NCBI RefSeq assembly: GCF_022179185.1
Contig: NZ_BPQJ01000004.1
Location: forward strand, 1 to 64,000
Length of the DNA stretch: 64,000 nt
Direction: 5' to 3'
Origin: Methylobacterium frigidaeris
GTDB lineage: Bacteria; Pseudomonadota; Alphaproteobacteria; Rhizobiales; Beijerinckiaceae
A program made the position numbers and the translations under genes. Shown in pieces: positions 52,813 to 61,492 of this stretch (within the stretch, counting starts at the first letter, position 1; every line of letters begins with the position of its first letter). The notes below the pieces were generated by a model that saw only the letters and a list, made by a program, of their open reading frames with translations, was not told the DNA's origin and did not search any database.

Positions 52813-54843
52813 ATGGCGGATGGACGAGACGATTCCCGGCGGATCCTTCCGATGAAGCCGGCCCGGGTGCAGGCGGCCGAAACCCCCGGCGACGGCCTCG
52901 CGGCGCCGCTGGTCATCGCGGCGGTGATCGTGGCGGCTCTGTATTTCGGCCGCGAGATCCTGATCCCGATCGCCATCGCGGTGCTGCTCAGCTTCGTGAT
53001 CGGGCCGCTGGTGGCGCTGCTGCGCAAAGCCCGGCTCGGGCGGATCCCCTCCGTCGGCGTCGCGGTGCTGCTGCTGCTCGCCGTGGTGGCGGGTCTGGGC
53101 GGTCTCATCGGCATGCAGGTCGCCGACCTCTCGACCGGCCTGCCGCGCTACCAGCGCACCATCGCCCAGAAGGCCGAGAACCTGAAGGCCGGCCCCCTCG
53201 GCGATCTGGCCGGCTATCTGCGCAGCATCAACCACCAGATCCAGCAGGCCGGAGCGCCGGAGCAGAAGCCGGAGGAGAAGCCCGCGCCCGGCAAGCCCGC
53301 CCCGCCGCCGACGGTGCAGAACCCCGACAAGCCGGTTCTGGTCGAGATGCGCGACCGCGAGCCGAGCCCGGTCGAGCTCGCCGAGAAGGTGCTGGCCCCG
53401 GTGGTCTCGCCGCTCGCCACCCTCGGCATCGTCTTCGTGGTGCTGATCTTCATCCTGGTGCAGCGCGAGGACCTGCGCGACCGGATGATCCGTCTCGTCG
53501 GGTCGAGCGACCTGCACCGCACCACCGTGGCGATGGACGATGCGGCACGGCGCCTGAGCCGGTTCTTCCTGGTCCAGCTCGCGCTCAATGCCGGATTCGG
53601 TCTCGTCATCGGCATCGGGCTGTGGCTGATCGGCGTGCCGAACCCGATCCTGTGGGGCATCTTCACCGCGCTGATGCGCTTCGTGCCCTATATTGGCGCC
53701 TTCCTGTCGGCGCTGCTGCCGCTGATGCTGGCGGCCGCCGTCGATCCGGGCTGGAACATGGTGCTGGCGACCGCCGCCCTGTTCATCGTGCTCGAACCCC
53801 TGGTCGGCCAGTTCATCGAGCCCCTGGTCTACGGCCACTCGACCGGCCTGTCGCCCTTCGCGGTACTGGTCTCGGCCCTGTTCTGGACCTGGCTGTGGGG
53901 GCCGGTGGGGCTCCTGCTCTCGACGCCGCTCACCGTCTGCCTCGTCGTGCTCGGCCGCCACGTCGACAAGCTCGAATTCCTCGACGTGCTGTTCGGCGAC
54001 CGCCCGGCCCTGACCCCGGTCGAGAATTTCTATCAGCGCATGCTGGCCGACGATCCGGACGAGGCGCAGGAGCTGGCGGAAGCCATCCTCGCCCAGTGCT
54101 CGCTCTCCTCGTACTACGACGAGGTGGCGCTCAAGGGCCTCCAGCTCGCCGCCACCGATGCCCGCCGCGGCGTGCTGACCGAGAGCCAGCTCGAGCGCAT
54201 CCGCGTCGGCATCGCGCAGCTGATCGAGGACCTCGCCGACCGGGACGACGTGGCGCCGGAGACGAAGCCCACGCTCGCCGGCCGCCTCCTGTCGGGCCGC
54301 CAGGACGAGGAGGCGCCGTGTGAGGCCGCCCCCGCGGTGCCGGACGCGCCCGCCCCGGACCAGTTGCCGGAGGACTGGCGGCGCGAGGGTGCGGTGCTCT
54401 GCGTCGCCGGCCGCGGCCCCCTCGACGAGGCCGCCTCGATGATGCTGGCCCAGCTCCTCGAGAAACACGGCTTCGGCACTCGCGTGGTGCCGTTCGAGGC
54501 TGTGTCGCGGGCCGAGATCGGCTCGCTCGATGCGGCCGGGGCGCGGATGATCTGCATCTCCTACCTCGAGATCAGCGGCACGCCGGCCCATCTGCGCTAC
54601 CTCGTCCAGCGGGTGCGGCGCCGGGCTCCGGAGGCGCAGGTGCTGGTCGGGCTGTGGCCGATGGACGACGCGGTCCTGAGCGATCCCGGCGCTCGGGAAT
54701 CGCTCGGCGCCGACCATTACGCGGTCTCCCTGCGCGAGGGCGTCGAGGCCTGCCTGGAGGCTTTGCGCGACGGGGCGGCCGCCGCCCCCTCCCCTGCCCC
54801 GGCTCGGGAGCCCGAGCACGCGCCCGAGCACGAAGAAGCCTGA
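52813..54843 (+). CDS. AI-2E-family transporter with C-terminal B12-binding-fold-like domain
   Basis: Up to 676 residues from ATG 52813 (another ATG at 52852 lacks a better site). The AI-2E transporter domain (about 25-400) has about eight helices and the family motif FVPYIGAFLSALLPLMLAA. Pro/Lys-rich insertion residues 155-180 (EEKPAPGKPAPPPT) lie between helices. The region after about 500 (VLCVAGRGPLDEAASMMLAQ, then LLEKHGFGTRVVPFEAVSRA and VLVGLWP) has the strand-helix pattern of a cobalamin-binding-like Rossmann domain but without DxHxxG. The fusion is unusual but occurs in rhizobial relatives; whether it transports AI-2 is not known. Confidence 0.85.
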   Translation: MADGRDDSRRILPMKPARVQAAETPGDGLAAPLVIAAVIVAALYFGREILIPIAIAVLLSFVIGPLVALLRKARLGRIPSVGVAVLLLLAVVAGLGGLIGMQVADLSTGLPRYQRTIAQKAENLKAGPLGDLAGYLRSINHQIQQAGAPEQKPEEKPAPGKPAPPPTVQNPDKPVLVEMRDREPSPVELAEKVLAPVVSPLATLGIVFVVLIFILVQREDLRDRMIRLVGSSDLHRTTVAMDDAARRLSRFFLVQLALNAGFGLVIGIGLWLIGVPNPILWGIFTALMRFVPYIGAFLSALLPLMLAAAVDPGWNMVLATAALFIVLEPLVGQFIEPLVYGHSTGLSPFAVLVSALFWTWLWGPVGLLLSTPLTVCLVVLGRHVDKLEFLDVLFGDRPALTPVENFYQRMLADDPDEAQELAEAILAQCSLSSYYDEVALKGLQLAATDARRGVLTESQLERIRVGIAQLIEDLADRDDVAPETKPTLAGRLLSGRQDEEAPCEAAPAVPDAPAPDQLPEDWRREGAVLCVAGRGPLDEAASMMLAQLLEKHGFGTRVVPFEAVSRAEIGSLDAAGARMICISYLEISGTPAHLRYLVQRVRRRAPEAQVLVGLWPMDDAVLSDPGARESLGADHYAVSLREGVEACLEALRDGAAAAPSPAPAREPEHAPEHEEA

Positions 54844-54954
54844 GGCGCCAAAGTCCCGAGGCGATGGCCCCGGGGCTTGACGCGGGGGCCGCGCCGCTCT
54901 TTCGATCCGGCTGGAGCGGGCCGCGGGCCCAGGCGAGCGGGAAGCGGGGACAGC

Positions 54955-55746
54955 ATGAGCGTGGTGGATTTCGCGCGGTTCGTGGACGAGCTCGCCACCC
55001 AGTCGGGCCAGGCCATCCTGCCCTTCTTCCGCGCGGCCTTCGCCACCGAGGACAAGGCCAAGGGCCACGCCGCCTTCGACCCGGTCACCGAGGCCGACCG
55101 GGCCGGCGAGGCGGTGATGCGCCAGCTCATCAAGCGCAGCTTCCCCGACCACGGCATCCTGGGTGAGGAATTCGGCTCCGAGCACGAGGACGCGGAATAC
55201 GTCTGGGTGCTCGACCCGATCGACGGCACCCGCGGCTTCATCGCCGGCCTGCCGATCTGGGGCACCCTGATCGGCCTGACCCGCGGCGGCGTGCCCTGCT
55301 ACGGCCTGATGAACCAGCCCTTCACCGGCGAGCGCTTCTTCGGCGACGGCGAGGCCGCCCATTACCAGGGGCCCCACGGCAGCCGCCGCCTGCGCACCCG
55401 CCGGAAAAGCGACCTGTCGGACGCGATCCTGCACACCACCGACCCGCGCCTGTTCGGCGCGGGCACGTCGAACAGGCAGGCCTACGAGAGGGTCGAGACG
55501 GCCTGCCGCCTCGCCCGCTACGGCGCCGATTGCTACGCCTACGCCATGCTGGCCGCCGGCCATATCGACCTCGTGGTCGAGGCCGAGCTGAAGCCCTACG
55601 ACATCGTGGCGATGATCCCGGTGATCGAGGGCGCCGGCGGAATCGTCACGACCTGGGAGGGGGAGTCCGCCGCCAAGGGCGGGCGGATCGTGGCGGCGGG
55701 GGACAAGCGGCTGCACGAGGCGGGGTTGGCGCTGCTGAACGGCTAA
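54955..55746 (+). CDS. hisN: Inositol monophosphatase-family phosphatase, likely histidinol-phosphatase HisN
   Basis: The 263-residue enzyme has the FIG/IMPase metal motifs: FDPVTEADRAGE, the GEEFG strand, WVLDPIDGTRGFIAG (metal-binding Asp cluster) and the C-terminal YDIVAMIPVIEGAGGIVT. This sequence type corresponds to the alternative histidinol-phosphatase HisN of alphaproteobacteria, which catalyses the penultimate histidine biosynthesis step. Inositol- or 3'-phosphoadenosine-phosphatase activity cannot be excluded. No other his genes adjoin. Confidence 0.85.
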   Translation: MSVVDFARFVDELATQSGQAILPFFRAAFATEDKAKGHAAFDPVTEADRAGEAVMRQLIKRSFPDHGILGEEFGSEHEDAEYVWVLDPIDGTRGFIAGLPIWGTLIGLTRGGVPCYGLMNQPFTGERFFGDGEAAHYQGPHGSRRLRTRRKSDLSDAILHTTDPRLFGAGTSNRQAYERVETACRLARYGADCYAYAMLAAGHIDLVVEAELKPYDIVAMIPVIEGAGGIVTTWEGESAAKGGRIVAAGDKRLHEAGLALLNG

Positions 55747-55841
55747 GCATCATTCGCCGAAACGGCCACCGGTTCGGCGGCGAAAATGACGCAAAAACAA
55801 GAATCTAAGCAGAGCTGCGCCATGTAACTCTGCCTAGAGCC

Positions 55842-56966
55842 TCACCCCGGCACGGCCGCCATCCCGGATACCTGCGCCCCCCCGAACACGACCTGGCTCC
55901 GCAGGGCTGGGCGCGACAGGGCGTAGATCAGCCGCGGCTCCGTCGGGGCGCTCGCCGCGTCGAGGGTGGCGCGGTGCTCGGGCGGCAGGACGAGCGAGAG
56001 CGCGGCGACGTTGTCCGTCACCTGGTCCGGGCGGCTCACGCCCATCAGGGTCGAGGCGACCCCGGGCCGCCCCATCACCCAGGCGAGCGCGACGCGGGCC
56101 GGCGGCTGCCCGAGCGCCTCGGCCACCTGCCGAAGCGCCGCCACGATGTCCCAGTTGCGCGGCGTGAACAGGCTGTCGCCGAACGGGTTGGCGCCGTCGA
56201 GCCGCTTGTCTCCGGCCGGTCGCGCCCCGCCGGCCGGGGCGGCCTCCCCCGGCAGGCCCGCCCCCCGCGGGGCTGCCGCCTCGACGGTCGCGCGGTCGTA
56301 TTTGCCCGTCAGGAGCCCGTAGGCCAGGGGCGACCAGGGGACCATCGCCATTCCGAACTCGCTGGCGAGCGGGATGTGCTCGTCCTCCACCTCGCGGCTC
56401 ACCAGCGAGTAGAAGTATTGCAACGCGATCGGCCCCGGCAGGCCGCGCAAGGATGCGAGCGTCGCCAGCTTGGCGGCGAGCCAGGCGGGCGCGTTCGACA
56501 CGCCCCAGTAGCGGATCTTGCCGGCCCGCACGAAGCCGGACGTCGTCTCCAGAATCTCCTCGGCCGGCGTGACGCCGTCCCAGACATGCAGCCAGTAGAG
56601 ATCGATGTGATCGGTCCGCAGGCGGCGCAGGGAGCCGTCGAGGGCGGCGTGGAGGTGCTTGGCGCCGTTGCCGCCAGCATGCGGCCCGGCCCCGGCCGCG
56701 AAGCCTGCCTTGGTCGCCAGCACGATCCGGTCGCGCAAGGAGCGCTCGGCGATGAAGCGGCCGAGCATCGCCTCGCTCTCGCCCCCGGCATAGAGGTCGG
56801 CCGTGTCGACGAAGTTGCCGCCCTGCGCGACATAGGCGTCGAACACCGCCCGGGCCCCCGCCTCGTCGAGTCCCCAGCGGGCCGTGCCGAAGGTCATCGT
56901 GCCGAGCGCGAGCGGACTGACGCCCAGCCCCGAGCGGCCGAGCGTGCGGTAATGCGACAGATCCAT
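55842..56966 (-). CDS. Aldo/keto reductase
   Basis: The 374-residue protein has the AKR (TIM-barrel) motifs: MTFGTARWGLDEAGAR, FVDTADLYAGGESEAMLG (catalytic Asp and Tyr), LATKAG, DLYWLHVWDGVTPAEEI and GVSNAPAW. It contains an insertion of about 40 residues (VEAAAPRGAGLPGEAAPAG, Gly/Ala-rich). It reduces carbonyls using NADPH. It is divergent from a LysR gene at 57062 with a 95-bp intergenic region, so it is a probable target of that regulator. Confidence 0.9.
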   Translation of the reverse strand: MDLSHYRTLGRSGLGVSPLALGTMTFGTARWGLDEAGARAVFDAYVAQGGNFVDTADLYAGGESEAMLGRFIAERSLRDRIVLATKAGFAAGAGPHAGGNGAKHLHAALDGSLRRLRTDHIDLYWLHVWDGVTPAEEILETTSGFVRAGKIRYWGVSNAPAWLAAKLATLASLRGLPGPIALQYFYSLVSREVEDEHIPLASEFGMAMVPWSPLAYGLLTGKYDRATVEAAAPRGAGLPGEAAPAGGARPAGDKRLDGANPFGDSLFTPRNWDIVAALRQVAEALGQPPARVALAWVMGRPGVASTLMGVSRPDQVTDNVAALSLVLPPEHRATLDAASAPTEPRLIYALSRPALRSQVVFGGAQVSGMAAVPG

Positions 56967-57061
56967 TGTTGCATGTCCTCGATGGTGGGACATGGATAGC
57001 GAGCGATCTCCCGGGCGATTAGCCGGGATCGGTCGCAAGCGTTTGTGAACGAGGCTCAGGA

Positions 57062-57949
57062 ATGCGGCGCGGCACGCTCGACGATCTCGCGGCCTTCGCG
57101 GCGGTGGCGAAGGCGCGCAGCTTCACGCGGGCGGCGGCCGAGCTCGGCCTGTCGCCCTCGGCGCTCAGCCACGCGATGCGGGGGCTGGAAATCCAACTCG
57201 GCGTGCGGCTGCTGGCCCGGACCACCCGCAGCGTGGCCCCGACGCCGGCGGGCGAGCGGCTCCTGCGCTCCCTCGACCCGGCGCTCGCCGAGGTCGCCCG
57301 CGGGCTCGCCGGCCTCGCCGAGTGGCGCGGCGCGCCCTCCGGCAGCTTGCGGGTGACGACGTTCCTGGCAGCGGCGCGCAGCGTCCTCGATCCGGCGCTG
57401 CCGCGCTTCCTCCTCGACCATCCGGCGGTCTCGGTCGAGGTCGTGATCGACGACCGGCTGACCGACATCGTCGCGGGGGGCTTCGACGCCGGCATCCGCT
57501 TCGGCGAGGCGGTGGAGCGCGACATGCTGGCCGTGCGCGTCGGGCCGGACCTGCGCACCGTGGTGGTGGGCACGCCCGGCTACTTCGCTCAGCGGCCGGC
57601 GCCCGAGAGCCCCGCCGACCTCGAGGCGCATGACTGCATCAACTATCGGCTCGCCGGCGGCGGTCTGCTGCCATGGGAATTCGCTCAGGGTGGCCGCGAG
57701 CTGCGCGTGCGCCCCGGCGGCCGGCTCGTCGTCAATGACGGCGTCATGGCGGGGGCGGCCCTGAGGGCGGGGGTCGGGCTCGGCTACATGCTGGAACAGG
57801 ACGTCGCGGAGGACGTGGCGGCGGGACGCCTGGTCCAGGTGCTGGACGCGTGGTGCCTGCCGTTTCCCGGCTACCACCTCTATCACCCAGCCCGTCAGGT
57901 CACCCCGGCGCTGCGCGCCCTGATCGATGCCCTGCGCTGGCGCGGGTGA
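57062..57949 (+). CDS. LysR-family transcriptional regulator (AKR-divergent)
   Basis: The 295-residue LysR protein has an N-terminal HTH (LDDLAAFAAVAKARSFTRAA, then ELGLSPSALSHAMRGLE) and a C-terminal effector domain (about 90-290). It probably regulates the divergent aldo/keto reductase and itself. It is the CrgA-like subtype by sequence feel; the effector is unknown. It ends 15 bp before the convergent hydrolase gene. Confidence 0.92.
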   Translation: MRRGTLDDLAAFAAVAKARSFTRAAAELGLSPSALSHAMRGLEIQLGVRLLARTTRSVAPTPAGERLLRSLDPALAEVARGLAGLAEWRGAPSGSLRVTTFLAAARSVLDPALPRFLLDHPAVSVEVVIDDRLTDIVAGGFDAGIRFGEAVERDMLAVRVGPDLRTVVVGTPGYFAQRPAPESPADLEAHDCINYRLAGGGLLPWEFAQGGRELRVRPGGRLVVNDGVMAGAALRAGVGLGYMLEQDVAEDVAAGRLVQVLDAWCLPFPGYHLYHPARQVTPALRALIDALRWRG

Positions 57950-57964
57950 GCCGCGAGGCGCGCC

Positions 57965-58960
57965 TCACGCCACCTCGGCCTTCGCCTCCCCCTGCGCCTC
58001 TCCGTGCACCGGCGCCGCCGTCCCCGGCACGAAAGCGTCGAACGCCGCCCAGAATTGCTCGCGGATCGCGTCGCGCTCCATCAGGATCTCGTGGCGGGCG
58101 CCGCGCAGCGTGATGGTGTGGCCGGCGGCGAGGCGCGCCGCGAAGCGCTCTACCGCCGGGGTGCTGCAGACCGGGTCGGCGCCGGCGGCCACCACCAGCA
58201 CCGGCACGCGGATGCCGAGCGGATAGCGCGGGTCCTCGAAGCGGCGCATCGCCCGGAAGGCAGCGGCGAGCCAGCCGATGGTGGGGTCGCCGACGGCGCC
58301 GGCCCCGACCGCGAGCGCCGCGGCGGCATTGCGGGCGTAGCGGATCGGATCGGCGGTGAGCCGGTTGTTCGGGAACGGCTTGGTGGCGATCGAGATCGCC
58401 GTGCCGCCCGGCACGTAGCGCCGGCCGAAACCGAGGGCGCGCAGGAAAGCGGCGAGGCGCATCGCCGCCTTGGGCCGGCGGATCATGCAGATCGCCACCA
58501 TCGGGGCGAGCACGACGAGGCGGCTGAACGGCAGCCAGCCCTCCCGGGAGGCGGTGAGGCAGACCGCGCCGCCCATCGAGTGGGCGAGGCCGAAGAAGGG
58601 GCGCGGCATCCGCGCCTCCATCACCTGCGCCTCCACCGCCGCGAGGTCGAGCCGGTACTCCGAGAAGTCGTCGACATGGCCCTTGTGCGGGTCCTCGACG
58701 GTGCGGTCAGAGCCGCCCTGCCCGCGCCAGTCGAAGGCGACGACGTGGAAGCCGCGGTCGCGCAGCTCGGTCACGGTCTCGAAGTACTTCTCGATGAACT
58801 CCGCCCGGCCCTGCACCAGGCAGACCGTCCCGTGCACGACCCGCGCCGTCGGTGCCCAGGTGGCGACGCGCAGGGACAGGCCGTCGGCGGTCCTCACCGT
58901 CAGGAGCGTGGCCCCCGGCGGGATCGGATTGTCGGGCGTGGCGAGCAGCGGCACGGTCAC
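57965..58960 (-). CDS. Alpha/beta hydrolase (lysophospholipase / monoacylglycerol lipase type)
   Basis: The 331-residue enzyme has the nucleophile elbow GLAHSMGGAV (Ser in GHSMG-like context, here AHSMG), the oxyanion region GTVCLVQGRAEFIEKY, FDWRGQGGSDR and a C-terminal His region. This is the PldB/monoacylglycerol-lipase-like group, acting on lysophospholipids or acylglycerols. The usual HG in the oxyanion region reads VQGRAE. It lies convergent with the LysR gene. Confidence 0.88.
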   Translation of the reverse strand: MTVPLLATPDNPIPPGATLLTVRTADGLSLRVATWAPTARVVHGTVCLVQGRAEFIEKYFETVTELRDRGFHVVAFDWRGQGGSDRTVEDPHKGHVDDFSEYRLDLAAVEAQVMEARMPRPFFGLAHSMGGAVCLTASREGWLPFSRLVVLAPMVAICMIRRPKAAMRLAAFLRALGFGRRYVPGGTAISIATKPFPNNRLTADPIRYARNAAAALAVGAGAVGDPTIGWLAAAFRAMRRFEDPRYPLGIRVPVLVVAAGADPVCSTPAVERFAARLAAGHTITLRGARHEILMERDAIREQFWAAFDAFVPGTAAPVHGEAQGEAKAEVA

Positions 58961-59080
58961 GAGAAGCCCCCCGAAGCTGGCATCCGCCGCATCCTGGCAC
59001 GGCAGACCCTAATAAGTGGGGCAGGATCCGCCTTCGTCCGCGCCTCCCGAAAAAAATCGCACGACCCCGCTTGTAGCGGC

Positions 59081-59109
59081 CTTGACCAGTTGAGAGCCCA
59101 CTCCAATAT
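59081..59109 (+). promoter_or_regulatory. Possible RpoH (sigma-32)-type promoter for hsp20
   Basis: CTTGAC (59081-59086), 17 bases, CAATAT (59104-59109). This resembles the alphaproteobacterial sigma-32 pattern CTTGAC-N16/17-CCATAT. It leaves a leader of about 90 bases that holds the ROSE-like hairpin. Assignment to sigma-32 versus housekeeping sigma is uncertain. Confidence 0.5.
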
Positions 59110-59179
59110 GCGAGGGGCGCCGGCCGATACGGCGGCGCGCAAGACCGGGACCGGCCCCAGCGGCGGCCTCACAAGACTA

Positions 59180-59204
59180 CATATTGCTTCAGACGGAGAA
59201 TATG
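59180..59204 (+). promoter_or_regulatory. ROSE-like RNA thermometer hairpin masking the hsp20 ribosome binding site
   Basis: The 5' arm CATATTGCTTC, a 4-base loop AGAC and the 3' arm GGAGAATATG pair fully except for one bulged G, in the UUGC(U) motif typical of ROSE elements. The Shine-Dalgarno GGAG (59195-59198) is locked in the stem, 8 bases before the ATG at 59207. ROSE elements control small heat-shock genes in rhizobia by melting at high temperature. Confidence 0.7.
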
Positions 59205-59206
59205 TC

Positions 59207-59671
59207 ATGCGTCAGTTCGATCTCGCTCCCCTGTACCGTTCGACCGTCGGCTTCGACCGCCTGTTTTCCGCTCTCGATCAGTTCGTGACCTCGGATGCGG
59301 CGCCGACCTACCCGCCCTACAACATCGAGCGCACGGCCGAGAACGCCTACCGCATCACCCTCGCGGTGGCGGGCTTCACGGATCAGGACCTGTCGATCGA
59401 GACCCGCGAGAATGCGCTCACCGTGAAGGGCGAGCGCAAGGCCGAGGCCAAGCAGGCAGAGTTCCTGCACCAGGGCATCGCGGCCCGCGGCTTCGAGCGG
59501 CGCTTCCAGCTCGCCGACCACGTCCAGGTGACGGGTGCGGTGCTGGAGAACGGCCTGCTCCACGTCGATCTCGTCCGCGAGATCCCGGAGGCCAAGAAGC
59601 CGCGCCAGATCCAGATCGCCTCGGGCTCCCGCCCGCAGTCGATCGAGGGCAGCGTCCAGAAGGCCGCGTAA
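59207..59671 (+). CDS. Small heat-shock protein Hsp20 (IbpA-type)
   Basis: The 154-residue protein has the alpha-crystallin domain (about 38-130). It starts with FDLAPLYRSTVGFDRLFSAL, then the NIERTAENAYRITLAVAGF strand set. ENALTVKGERK is followed by the conserved GLLHVDL. It is a cytoplasmic holdase chaperone. The start is fixed by the ROSE-like hairpin just upstream. A possible sigma-32 promoter and a strong terminator flank it, so it is a monocistronic heat-shock gene. Confidence 0.95.
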   Translation: MRQFDLAPLYRSTVGFDRLFSALDQFVTSDAAPTYPPYNIERTAENAYRITLAVAGFTDQDLSIETRENALTVKGERKAEAKQAEFLHQGIAARGFERRFQLADHVQVTGAVLENGLLHVDLVREIPEAKKPRQIQIASGSRPQSIEGSVQKAA

Positions 59672-59702
59672 GCGTCGCGACCGTCTGACCCGTCAGGGGG
59701 AG

Positions 59703-59735
59703 CGCCCCGGCCGCGAGGCCGGGGCGTTTCATTTT
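59703..59735 (+). terminator. Rho-independent terminator of hsp20
   Basis: CGCCCCGGCC, loop GCGA, GGCCGGGGCG, then TTTCATTTT. Stem of 10 bp followed by a T-rich run, 32 bp past the stop codon. Confidence 0.85.
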
Positions 59736-59736
59736 G

Positions 59737-60051
59737 TCAGGGCAGGAGGTGCGTGCCGTGGGTGAGCGCCGCGCCGGCCCGCAGGGCGACGGCCACGAAG
59801 ACGGTCTCGGCCAGTTCCTGCTCGGTCGCGCCGGCCTTCTTTGCCGCCTCGCGGTGCACCTCGAGGCAGTACGGGCATTGTGTGGTCAGGGCGACGGCGA
59901 GGGCCATCAGCTCCTTGTACTTGCGCGGGATCGCGCCGTCCGCCAAGGCCGCCTTGTCCAGGGCCTCGAAGGCGCCCATCGCCTCGGGGGCGAGGCTCTT
60001 CAGGGCGGGCAGCTTCGTCAGGTTGGCGGAATCATACATCGCGTGGGACAT
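59737..60051 (-). CDS. Carboxymuconolactone decarboxylase-family / AhpD-like protein
   Basis: The 104-residue protein has the CMD fold and the redox motif CPYCLEVHR (Cys-x-x-Cys...His), as in AhpD alkylhydroperoxidase proteins. Features: ALMALAVALT, AAKKAGATEQELAE helix. It probably serves as a peroxidase partner or redox protein. The start at 60051 is the second of two ATGs; the upstream extension has no clear signal. Confidence 0.9.
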   Translation of the reverse strand: MSHAMYDSANLTKLPALKSLAPEAMGAFEALDKAALADGAIPRKYKELMALAVALTTQCPYCLEVHREAAKKAGATEQELAETVFVAVALRAGAALTHGTHLLP

Positions 60052-60177
60052 GGCGTGATCCTCCCGGGTTGGCCGGTGTCGTGACCGGCCGCCCATCGAT
60101 CGGGGCGGCTCGGCATCGCGACAGTTAGAGGATCACGGGCCTTGGCCCAATGCGGCTTTGGGCCCGCCCGACGCCCG

Positions 60178-60639
60178 TCAGAGATCGCCGAAGGCGAGCT
60201 GGGCCGTCGCCGGGCTCCTCTGGGGCTTGCCGGCCTTGTCCTTGGTCTTGGCGCCACTCCTGGCACTGCTCTTCGCGGCAGCCTTGCGCGGCCGCTTCGG
60301 CTCGGCCCCCTGGATGCGCGCCTTGCCCTTGTCGCGGGCCACCGCCTCCGGGGCAGTCTGGTCGCCCGAGAGCCACTTGCCGCGCTTGATGACCTCGTTC
60401 ACCCGGCCCTGGTTGACGCCGAGCTTGAAGGCGATCTCCTGCTGGGTCATCTCCGTCGAGCCGTGCAGCTCGAGGATCTGGCGGGCGAGTTCCGGGGTCA
60501 TCTTCTTGCCGACGATGCGGCGCCCGGGCTTGACCACCCGGTTGGCGCGGTCGCGCTCGCGCAGGCGCTCGAGAATCGCCAGCGCCATCTGCATGCCGTT
60601 CTCGCGCAGGGCTTCCTCGAATTCCTTCAGCGTCGCCAT
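60178..60639 (-). CDS. Putative HTH DNA-binding protein with basic tail
   Basis: The 153-residue protein has an N-terminal helical region (LKEFEEALRENGMQMALAIL), a central HTH (MTQQEIAFKLGVNQGRVNEV) and a long basic Ala/Lys/Arg-rich C-terminal tail (KRPRKAAAKSSARSGAKTKD). The tail could bind DNA nonspecifically. Function unknown; a regulator is likely. It is common in this type of genome. Confidence 0.7.
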   Translation of the reverse strand: MATLKEFEEALRENGMQMALAILERLRERDRANRVVKPGRRIVGKKMTPELARQILELHGSTEMTQQEIAFKLGVNQGRVNEVIKRGKWLSGDQTAPEAVARDKGKARIQGAEPKRPRKAAAKSSARSGAKTKDKAGKPQRSPATAQLAFGDL

Positions 60640-60894
60640 GAGGACCGAACTCCGCTGTCACGTTCCGGCAGGGAAACGGCGCCGGTCGGGGCTGGTTGCC
60701 ACCGTGCACAGATCATCCACGGTTTGTGCGCGTCCTGTTCCGGCTTGGCAACCGGTCGCCGGAGGCCATCCACCGCTCTTGCCGTCCCTCTTGCTCGGCA
60801 CTCCACTTGCCGCCGCTCGCGCGCCGCGTGGACAAGCCCGGCGGCTTCGCTCATGGCTTCCCACACCGGACGGGAGGCAAGAGAGGAAGACCCC

Positions 60895-61194
60895 ATGGTG
60901 CTGGAGATCGCGCAGATCGAGGTGAAGGCCGGGCACGAGAGCGCCTTCGAGGCCGGCGTCGGCAAGGCCGCGGAGCTGTTTCGCCGCGCCACGGGCTGCC
61001 GCAGCATGGAGCTGCAGCGCTCGGTCGAGATTCCGACCCGCTACCGGCTGATGGTGCAGTGGGAGACCCTGGAGAACCACACGGTCGATTTCCGCGAGTC
61101 GGCGGATTTCCAGGCTTGGCGCGCCCTGGTCTCGGAGCATTTCGCCGCCCCGCCGCAGGTCGAGCACACGGTGCTGGCGGTCCAGGGGTTCTGA
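60895..61194 (+). CDS. ABM-domain (antibiotic biosynthesis monooxygenase-like) family protein
   Basis: The 99-residue protein has the ferredoxin-like ABM fold: EIAQIEVKAGHESAFEAGVG, SMELQRSVEIPTRYRLMVQW, then DFQAWRALVSEHF. Members act as small monooxygenases or heme-degrading or quorum-quenching enzymes. The ATG at 60895 has a GAGAGGAAGA Shine-Dalgarno. It precedes a small frame and hemC. Confidence 0.85.
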   Translation: MVLEIAQIEVKAGHESAFEAGVGKAAELFRRATGCRSMELQRSVEIPTRYRLMVQWETLENHTVDFRESADFQAWRALVSEHFAAPPQVEHTVLAVQGF

Positions 61195-61246
61195 AACCCC
61201 GGCAACCGCCGGCCGTTGCCCTCCGGACCGAACACCGGAGACACCC

Positions 61247-61405
61247 ATGACCGACGACCGCAAGCCGGATCCGAAGCCGGGCGAAGGGCTCGCCAATGAC
61301 AGCCTCGGGGCGAGCCGCCGCCCGGCGGGCGCGGGCGAGACGAAGCCCGCCACCGGCACGCCGCAGGGCGGCCGGCCCGCCGACGAGCAGGTGCCGCGGG
61401 ACTGA
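61247..61405 (+). CDS. Small hypothetical hydrophilic protein (52 aa)
   Basis: An ATG at 61247, with CGGAG a few bases upstream, opens a 52-residue frame ending at 61405. It is acidic/basic mixed and Pro/Gly-rich (KPDPKPGEGLANDSLGAS, then ETKPATGTPQGG), likely disordered. It lies 52 bp after the ABM gene and 87 bp before hemC. I do not recognise it; the composition could be a genuine small stress protein of this genus. Confidence 0.4.
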   Translation: MTDDRKPDPKPGEGLANDSLGASRRPAGAGETKPATGTPQGGRPADEQVPRD

Positions 61406-61492
61406 CTCGTCCGCGCGACGCGCCACGGCGTGACACCGGGCGCCCGACCCGCTACTCGCGAGTCAAGGCTCCTCGATCTCACGGCACCCGAC

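Noticed and set aside
50695..54843. Single plus-strand frame of nearly 1400 codons spanning the pbpC region and the transporter
   Set aside because: The first half is an out-of-frame reading of pbpC; only the part from 52813 encodes a real protein.
52756..55716. Long minus-strand open frame across the AI-2E transporter and the phosphatase gene
   Set aside because: Antisense to two clearly identified proteins; composition is typical of a GC-driven shadow frame.
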